From Muraenolepis orangiensis (Eukaryota > Chordata > Actinopteri > Gadiformes > Muraenolepididae), in the NCBI GenBank assembly GCA_027704905.1, contig CM050999.1, positions 1,406,094 to 1,470,093 on the forward strand: a DNA stretch of 64,000 bases. The letters run 5' to 3'. The translations under genes were made by a program, and so were the position numbers. The notes below the pieces were generated by a model, which saw only the letters and a program-made list of their open reading frames with translations, searched no databases and was not told the origin of the DNA. Below, in pieces: positions 50,538-64,000 of the stretch; the stretch's first letter is position 1, and every line of letters starts with the position of its first letter.

Positions 50538-51779
50538 AGTGGATGAGACCGGCACTGCCCAGCAGCAGCTGGAAGGAGTCCACCTGGACGGCCCTTCACT
50601 GGCCCCCTCCCCCGAAAAGGTTAACTATTATGTTTAATAAGTTATTTCATAGATTCACCGTAAAGAGAGACAGGTCATTAAGAGCATTAGTGTGGATTAT
50701 CAATAATAAGAATGATAGCATTTCATATGCTTTATGTCCATCACTTCCTGTTTGACACGCAGACTCGCTTCAACGCAACACGCGCATCGCCACGCCCGCC
50801 CGGAGACCCCGCCTCTCTCCCCCTTCCACGCCCAGCCAATCATCGGACGCATCTGCATTCCCCCGCCAGCATCTGTCGTCATGAGCCTGCAGAACCCCCA
50901 CTGGGCCGGGGCTCCTGTGGCCCCTCCCCGGGGGCTGGGGATGGACGGGGATATCCCAATAGCCCCGCCCACACTCCGAGACATCCCGCCCCTTTCTGAC
51001 TTCCGGACCGCCATATATGGCGAAGGTGGGTGTATATATGTATATATATACATGTACAATACTAAAGAAGAGCATGCTGTTACACTAAAGGACTACAAAA
51101 AATGACAACATTTCAGCTATCAAAAAAAGGCCAGTTTTAATTTGCCAGTCACCAAATCTACCAAACACTCTTAGTATTCGTGTGCAAACCGTGTGTTCCT
51201 CCTCCTCTGACCCCTGGTTATCAGGTATGTTTGAGTGAAGACGTGAGGTATTTTGTCCCTGCAGAGCTACCATTCCATCCTGCGACGCACAAAGAAGCAG
51301 CAGAAGTCGCCTCAACCCCCTGGTCCTGCTGCTGGACAGGGCGCTGGTCGGGGAGCTGGAGACCATCCAGAGGGCTGTGCAGGAAGTAGGGGTGTGTGTG
51401 TGTGTGTGTTTATGTGTGTATGTGTGTGTGTGTGATCCCCATGTTCACAGCCTGAGCTAAGATGCTAAACCCTACCTGCTTCTTAATGACCCCTAACCCT
51501 TACCTGCTCCTTAATGACCCCTAACCCCTACCAGCTCCTTAACGTTATGGATCTGAACTCACTAAGTCACTCTGAATAAAAGCCCCTGCTAAATGACTAG
51601 ATGAATATAACAGAATAGACCATAAGACCAATGAACATCATATCACTATCAGTGTTTATGAAGAGACATCAAAGACCTTCTCCTCTCTAGATGACTGATC
51701 CAAACCAGCAACCAACAACAAGGGCATCACGGTGCTCCACAACGCCATCTGTGGAGGTCACTACAATGTTGTGGACTTC
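50538..51779 (+). pseudogene. ppp1r13l: ppp1r13l copy 3
   Basis: Four remnants. (1) 50,538-50,619 is the WRESDLDG exon with a 1 nt deletion (gtccacc for gtccgacc). (2) A proline-rich exon ends at 51,025 with donor gcgaag|gtgggt and a 1 nt shortening of the C run before the VIM..LQNPHW segment. (3) About 51,266-51,386 is the LNPLVLLLD exon with a 17 nt deletion (after cagcagaag), which shifts the frame. (4) The ankyrin exon, from 51,691, encodes GITVLHNAICGGHYNVVDF and is cut at about 51,780, where it joins intergenic sequence equivalent to 10,337 in copy A. Several independent lesions make it a clear pseudogene. It keeps the empty target sites of hAT-1 (51,685-51,692) and hAT-4 (51,652-51,659). 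Confidence 0.88.
51475..51550 (+). repeat. 28-29 bp minisatellite (CTGCTCCTTAATGACCCCTAACCC), about 2.5 copies
   Basis: Same unit as the longer array at 63,674-63,890; lies in the intron after the LNPLVLLLD exon. Confidence 0.85.
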
Positions 51780-52612
51780 CATGTCTCATAGTTTTTTTTA
51801 CAAGGACAGAAATCCTCAGTATCCTGTTTTTTTCTCTATTGAGGGTTAATGTATTTTAGTAAATGTTTAATAATAAACATTACGAATACAATCACAATGT
51901 ATGTCATTATGAAGATAACAACTTTTACAACTAGGGGTCGGTAGATAACCGCATTTACGCATTTTGATGGTAATCAAACTAATATATAAATTGTGTATAT
52001 ATATATATATTTATTTATATATTATATATTATTTATTTATATATTTATTTATTTTTATCCACAGGACACAAAAAAAAATCAATAATTTCTGTAGAATGTG
52101 TAATTACTGCAAACTATTTTAATTAGATGTAACTCCAGCCTTATTCATTCATTTTTGGAAAATCGAAATATTCAATATATCAATATTCTATATCTATGTG
52201 CTGGTTTTAATAAGAGGAGAGCTTGTTTTCTGTGTTAGAGGCTTACAAGCAGAGACCACATCCAATTGCAGACACGGAACACAGAGGGATGTCCTTATAT
52301 ATAATGATATAATGATAAATACACAAGTTATGAGGAACAAACACATCCAAATATATTCTTAACGTATCAAAACACTGGTTGTGAGCTGGTTCCAGGGGTA
52401 CACAGATATGTTCTGGCCAGCTTGCTCAGAGCGGGGTTTTGGCATGTATTTCAATGTTTAAACTAGGGTAAATATGCCAAAGAGCTCTAAATACTAATAA
52501 TGAGGGCTGGAAATCAGGTAACAGACTCCAGTTATGATGTATGATTTATTCACTTTCTGTTCAACAATGACTTCTATTTCTCAAGTGGTTTTGATAAACA
52601 TATCCATGAATT
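51780..52612. other. Spacer after the ppp1r13l copy 3 deletion, no gene seen
   Basis: Matches 10,337-10,810 then 13,525-13,823 of copy A without the inserted elements, and so supplies their empty sites (52,268 for the 1.4 kb element, 52,291 for hAT-3, about 52,305 for the solo LTR). TA-rich tracts at 51,985-52,055. Confidence 0.75.
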
Positions 52613-53049
52613 GGTTTCTCTGGTTCCACTATTCAATCTTAAATGGGTTATGATCCTCTGGTTCCACTACTTGCTCTTCAATGGGTTATGTTCCTCTGGT
52701 TCCACTACTTGCTCTTCAATGGGTTATGATCCTCTGGTTCCACTACTTGCTCTTCAATGGGTTATGTTCCTCTGGTTCCACTACTTGCTCTTCAATGGGT
52801 TATGTTCCTCTGGTTCCACTACTTGCTCTTCAATGGGTTATGTTCCTCTGGTTCCACTACTTGCTCTTCAATGGGTTATGTTCCTCTGGTTCCACTACTT
52901 GCTCTTCAATGGGTTATGTTCCTCTGGTTCCACTACTTGCTCTTCAATGGGTTATGTTCCTCTGGTTCCACTACTTGCTCTTCAATGGGTTATGTTCCTC
53001 TGGTTCCACTACTTGCTCTTCAATGGGTTATGTTCCTCTGGTTCCACTG
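52613..53049 (+). repeat. 38 bp minisatellite, about 11.5 copies
   Basis: Same unit as at 13,824 but with twice the copy number; all but one or two units are the gttcc type, suggesting recent homogenising expansion. Confidence 0.97.
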
Positions 53050-53058
53050 TTTGATCTT

Positions 53059-53265
53059 GAGTCAAGTCAAGTCAAGTTTATTGTCACTTCACAGTTTACA
53101 CAAGTATAAAGCAGTGAGTGAAAATCTTATGTGCAATACCGAACAACGACAAAAAACAGAATACAATAAAATAAGTTAAATACAAATGCAATTTATAAAA
53201 TGCAATATATCGGCACAGAAAAAGAGCAATATGTATATATAAATCAATATAATAATAAAATATAT
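53059..53265 (-). mobile_element. 5'-truncated LINE tail, copy 3
   Basis: Same fragment as 14,043-14,335, shortened by internal deletions. Confidence 0.88.
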
Positions 53266-53407
53266 ACCCATACGTTTGTATTTCATTGCCAATAAGAGCA
53301 CTCACTCTATAAGTTATATTAAATCCATTGTATTAAACAGGAATCCTTAGTGTCAGGCTTTGTGGCTCGCCTGGTGTGAGACCTGCTTTACGCTGAGGCT
53401 CTACAGC

Positions 53408-53541
<134 letters not shown>

Positions 53542-53892
53542 AGCCTATAGTAAGACATTGAAACAGTAAGACATCAACCAATCAAGGTAGCTGTGCACCA
53601 CCACCATCTGTTGTGGTCAGAATTTTTTCAGGTTTTTTTATCCAATATTTGCCTGCATAAAGAGGAAGTAAACATGTACGTTTGGTTAACCAGTTACCAC
53701 AGACACTTTCTATAACAGCAGCTTCCTCCTTACAGTAAGTCTTAACTGTACTTTTATTGGGTAACATACAAACATATGTTCAATAACCAACTGATGTTAT
53801 AGAGATTCAATAAAATGTATAATATTAATATGCTTTTGTATTATGGTTTTCTCAGTGAAAATATTATGTTTTTCTCCTTTTTATGTTTTTAG

Positions 53893-60362
<6,470 letters not shown>

Positions 60363-60598
60363 ACAACCCAGAGTTTAAATCAGCATGATTTAGATAGTGG
60401 GTTGGCTTTGTAAGTGGGTGTACTTTAATGTGTCTCATTCATTCAGTGTAAAATGTCCGATTGTTTTTCTGCATGTCGTATAGGCTTCTACTTGTGATGG
60501 CCCTGCTCCTGTGAGGGCAGGTCCTAAAGGCACCACCTGCTGGTTGTCTGAACGTACTGCACCTGTAAGAGCAGGTGGTTGTGAGTGGCAGTTAACAG

Positions 60599-60806
60599 GC
60601 GGCAGTATAGCTCAGGAGGTAGAACAGTTGCCTCACAACGGAAGGTTGCTGGTTGGATCCGCGGCTTCTCCTAGCAAAAAAACTGTCGAGGTGTCCTTGA
60701 GACCCTAACCCTAACTGCTCCCCGGGCGCTGTATAAATAGCTGACTGCTGCTCTTAATACTAGGATGGGTTAAATGCAGAGAAATTCCTTTTGCTGTACA
60801 GCAAGT
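60599..60806 (+). mobile_element. tRNA-derived SINE in receptor E 3' region
   Basis: Same SINE as 45,222-45,430, at the same position relative to the stop codon. Confidence 0.82.
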
Positions 60807-61379
60807 ATTTGAATAATTATATAGTGGCACTACTTATTGGTTTGTATTTTAGATGACGACTCTCTCTTTATGTTAAACACGTGCTATTGCATGCATAACT
60901 TAGATTGGCTGATAGGGTTACACCTGCTGATGCTACACACCTGGCCTCTGTCCGCAAATTCTAACTGAATGGAAGGGGTCCCTGAATGAAGCTGAAACTA
61001 TTTTCTAATGGTGGGGGTCACACTTACACCTGGTGGTATACTAAAATATATAATATGATGTAATATGAGGCCTTTAAAGGCTTGTGGCTTCCCCTCATCC
61101 TATCTTTCTCTGCTGCTGTCCAGGGATGACTTCCAATAGTCTGTCTACAGCGGTTCCCCTCTGGCTTTCTGCTAAATCTCCAGAAGTGTTCCTTGATCTT
61201 CATTGTACTGACGTGCCGTCTTGGGCACTGAGGTTGATACATCAGTGGATCCTCATATTGGTTTCTGTTCTGCTTTACACACAAACCTTATTGCTCCATG
61301 TGTACATGTCACCCTTACATCTCACGACCTGACCTGCATGCCCCATTTAGATATGTGTTGTAATCTTTTGATTTCTGTC

Positions 61380-61385
61380 AATAAA
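61380..61385 (+). terminator. Poly(A) signal of receptor E
   Basis: AATAAA about 1 kb after the stop codon, same context as in C and D. Confidence 0.55.
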
Positions 61386-61507
61386 AACCTGATGAACTAC
61401 TACCTTTACTGTTTTGTGGTCGGTTTATGGTTGCGACGGCTTGAGGTAGTCGTAACACACCTAAATTATACAAAGAATGGGATCTCACCAAGTTATGTTT
61501 AAGCTGT

Positions 61508-61780
61508 GAATGTTAAGCCACACACGGATTGTTGTTTGCGGAACCCCGGGGGGTAGTGCAGAAAGAGTCAGAGGCAAAAAGGAGTTTAGAACCCGTAGGC
61601 GTCTTTATTCAGATAAAGCTCCAAGGAATAAACTGATATGAGGTGTCAACAATCAACTATGTGTGTGTCAATTATTGAAGTAAATAATACAATGTGTAAA
61701 GCGACTTACGTGAGTGCGAAATGGAAATCCAAACAGGGGGTGTTGTATAATGTGCTGCGGGGAGAAGGCTGAAGTCCAAA
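61508..61780 (-). mobile_element. LTR-like element, truncated at a rearrangement junction
   Basis: Matches 46,148-46,420 and then stops abruptly at 61,780, where sequence equivalent to 50,455 (atgaacaacacacagatac) begins. This marks a deletion junction joining the LTR-like element to the ppp1r13l upstream region. Confidence 0.7.
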
Positions 61781-61865
61781 ATGAACAACACACAGATACA
61801 CACACGATACACAACACACAAACAACACACTGATACGCACATGAAACACAACACATGAACAGCAG

Positions 61866-63584
61866 AGTGGATGAGACCGGCGCTGCCCAGCAGCAGCTGG
61901 AGGGAGTCTGACCTGGACGGCCCTTCACTGGCCCCCTCTCCCAAAAAGGTTATTAACTATTATGTTTAATATTTTTTCATAGATTCACCGTAAAGAGAGA
62001 CAGGTCATTAAAAAGCATTAGTGTGGATTATTAATAATAAGAATGATAGAATTTCATATGCTTTATGTCCTCCACTTCCTGTTTGACACGCCGACTTCCT
62101 GTCCACACCCAGGACTCCCTGGCGGGATCCTATGTGCAGAGCTCGCTTCAACGCAACACGCCTATCGCCACACCCCCGGAGACCCCGCCTCTCTCCCCCT
62201 TCCACGCCCAGCCAATCATCAGACGCATCTGCATCCCCCCCGCCAGCATCTGTCATCATGAGCCCGGCCCAGTGGGGGTTCTGCAGGCGCATGATGACAG
62301 ATGCTGGCGGGGGGCAGCATCTGTCATCATGTGCCTGCAGAACCCTCACTGGGCCCGGGCTCCTGTGGCCCCTCCCCGGGGGCTGGGGATGGGCGGGGCT
62401 ATCCCCATAGCCCCGCCCACACTCCGAGACATCCCGCCCCCTTCTGACATCCAGCCCACCATCAATGGCAAACGTGGGTGTATATATGTATATATGTTTA
62501 TGTTTATATACAGAATATATATTGAAAGAAGTGTACCACTCCTTTAAAACCATTATCGCCTAAATTTCCCATCTGGGATTAATAAAGTATACCTTAGTGT
62601 TAAATATGTAATAACAATACTACTATTAATACAAAAGGTTTAAGTTTGTATATAGGTTCAAATAAGCACAATTTGGTATCTCAATTATATAGTTTATCTA
62701 TGACGTGCAGTATAGATAAACATCATTCTTATATTGTATATCTATAAACTGACCTGCAGTGCTGAACTCGTGGACGCAGAGCTAGAGAAGCTAGATCTGG
62801 TTCACTATATGCCCTCCATCCCTGAGTCTCCCGGTGGGTCAGAGCGCAGTGGCAGCACGGTAACGCCCCCGGCGAAGGCCCCCAGGCCCCTCAGCCCCAC
62901 ACGGCTGCAGCCTGTGGTGAACCCCAAGGTGCAGCAGGCCCCGGCCCCTGAGGAGCTGCTCCGCATCCGCTCAGAGATCCCGTGGGTCCTCAATAGGTGG
63001 GGGTCCATCGACCAATGGCAGCCCCTGAAGAAGGCGTCCAACTACCAGCCCAACCAGTACAAGCATCTCATCAACAAGCTGTTCCGTCGCAAGGGTCTGC
63101 AGCAGAGGGGCGGGGGAAGGGGCAGCGACTCCTCGGACGGGGAGGAGTCATCCTCCTCTGCCCCCCCCTCCCCCGCGCCCCAAGACCCTTACCCTGTGAG
63201 AAACTCTGTGTGTTGACCTAGGAGTGTGTATCATACTCACTTACTCATATCTGTCTTTGTGGCGACATATGCATGTATATACATATCCTTCTAGTGCCGG
63301 CAATATTATTTCTACATTTATAAATGTGTCATTGCCGTGCCGGCATGCATGTTTATTGCAGAGAGGCAAACCGTGTGTTCCTCCTCCTCTGACCCCTGGT
63401 TATCAGGTATGTTTGAGTGAAGACGTGAGGTATTTTGTCCCTGCAGAGCTACCATTCCATCCTGCGATGCACTAAGAAGCAGCAGAAGTCTGTGGGGCGG
63501 CCTGCTCGCCTCAACCCCCTGGTCCTGCTGCTGGACGGGGCGCTGGTCGGGGAGCTGGAGACCATCCAGAGGGCTATGCAGGAG
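61866..63584 (+). pseudogene. ppp1r13l: ppp1r13l copy 4 (most exons retained; 3' part beyond window)
   Basis: Exons: (1) 61,866-61,948, RPALPSSSWRESDLDGP, intact with gttatt donor. (2) From about 62,142 after gtgcagag, proline-rich, with a local inverted duplication at about 62,236-62,336 that disrupts the VIM..LQNPHW segment. (3) 62,760-63,195, AELVDAELEKLDL...RPLSPTRLQPVV...EEL..IRSEIP...YKHLINKLFRRKG, a clear match to iASPP RPLSPTRLQP and QQIISRLFHRHGG, with donor accct|gtgaga. (4) 63,447-63,584, SYHSILRCTKKQQK..LNPLVLLLDGALVGELE, whose donor reads gaaggg instead of gtaggg. This is the only copy with exon 3. The gene product would inhibit p53-family proteins and RelA. It may be the least degraded copy, but exon 2 and the last donor argue against normal function. 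Confidence 0.82.
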
Positions 63585-63673
63585 GAAGGGGTGTGTGTGT
63601 GTGTGTGGGTGTGTGTATGTGTGTGTGTGTGTGTGTGTGATCCCCATGTTCACAGCCTGAGCTAAGATGCTAA

Positions 63674-63893
63674 ACCCTTCCTGTTCCTTAATGACCCCTA
63701 ACCCTTACCTGCTCCTTAATGACCTCCAACCCCTACCTGCTTCTTAATGACCCCTAACCCCTAACTGCTCCTTATTGACCTCCAACCCCTACCTGCTCCT
63801 TAATGACCCCTGACCCATACCTGCTCCTTAATGACCTCCAACCCCTACCTGCTCCTTAATGACCCCTGACCCCTACCAGCTCCTTAAGGCTCC
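63674..63893 (+). repeat. 28-29 bp minisatellite, about eight units
   Basis: Unit CTGCTCCTTAATGACCCCTAACCC with TCCAACCC variants. Interstitial; the CCCTAACCC part resembles telomere repeat only by chance within a longer unit. Confidence 0.9.
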
Positions 63894-64000
63894 GTCACAC
63901 CATAACGTTCTGATTAGTGTTCTATGAACGTTCTATGAATGTTTAATTGTTCAATTTTCGAGCGTTCTAGGGTGAGGTGGACACATCTGGCGTGTGACTA
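63894..64000. other. Unassigned window end
   Basis: Begins ggctccgtcacaccataacgttct and has attctatgaacgttctatgaa repeats. It could be the end of a DNA transposon, but the other end is outside the window. Confidence 0.3.

Noticed and set aside
52611..53179. Three overlapping 140-147 residue frames rich in LVPLLALQW
   Set aside because: They are the 38 bp minisatellite read in three frames; no start context, splice or homology.
63674..63893. Interstitial telomere repeat
   Set aside because: CCCTAACCC occurs only once per 28-29 bp unit; not (CCCTAA)n.

Overview
The window is nuclear DNA from a vertebrate, almost certainly a teleost fish. The evidence is spliced immunoglobulin-superfamily genes with GT/AG junctions, CD22/Siglec-like receptors of the kind fish carry in clusters, fish-type hAT, Copia and L2/Rex-like elements, a tRNA-derived SINE, and very dense AC/AG microsatellites. 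The microsatellite density recalls cod-family genomes, but that is only a hint. There is no prokaryotic content, no CRISPR array and no RNA gene.

Two kinds of host sequence alternate. (1) CD22-like inhibitory receptor genes: five locus copies, here A (+, 14.9-16.0 kb), B (-, 25.6-20.2 kb), C (-, 40.9-39.4 kb), D (+, 41.9-45.0 kb) and E (+, 53.9-60.4 kb). Copy E is complete: ten coding exons whose lengths add up to an open 619-residue reading frame (signal peptide, Siglec-type V-set, four C2 domains, transmembrane segment, tyrosine-motif tail). A is cut by a LINE; B, C and D run into assembly gaps. (2) Partial copies of ppp1r13l (iASPP, inhibitory p53-binding protein): four sets of exons (A 1-9.7 kb +, B 37.0-28.5 kb -, copy 3 50.5-51.8 kb +, copy 4 61.9-63.6 kb +). 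All look broken except perhaps copy 4, which is split by the window end and has local damage. The repeating unit is [ppp1r13l fragment - minisatellite - CD22-like gene - SINE - LTR fragment].

Two runs of exactly 1,000 N (19,246-20,245 and 40,889-41,888) divide the window into three contigs. The middle contig lies in the opposite orientation to the outer two, giving a large inverted-repeat layout. If it were flipped, every receptor and every ppp1r13l fragment would point the same way, and receptor A (5' exons only) would face receptor C (3' exons only) across a gap. A mis-oriented contig is therefore a live alternative to a true palindrome.

The copies differ by well-defined transposon insertions, several with an empty target site visible in a sister copy: an 8.4 kb hAT nest at a ppp1r13l splice acceptor (in A and B, empty in copy 3); an intact Copia element with 277/280 bp LTRs and a complete 1,339-residue polyprotein (in A, empty in B); other hAT elements restricted to A, B or E; and two near-identical 3.2 kb L2/Rex-like LINEs, one interrupting the receptor A V-set exon. 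These insertions date the duplications relative to each other.

I see no new enzymatic or defence system. The most interesting content is the rapidly changing receptor cluster (domain number, signalling motifs and stalk length differ between copies) and the insertion/empty-site record.
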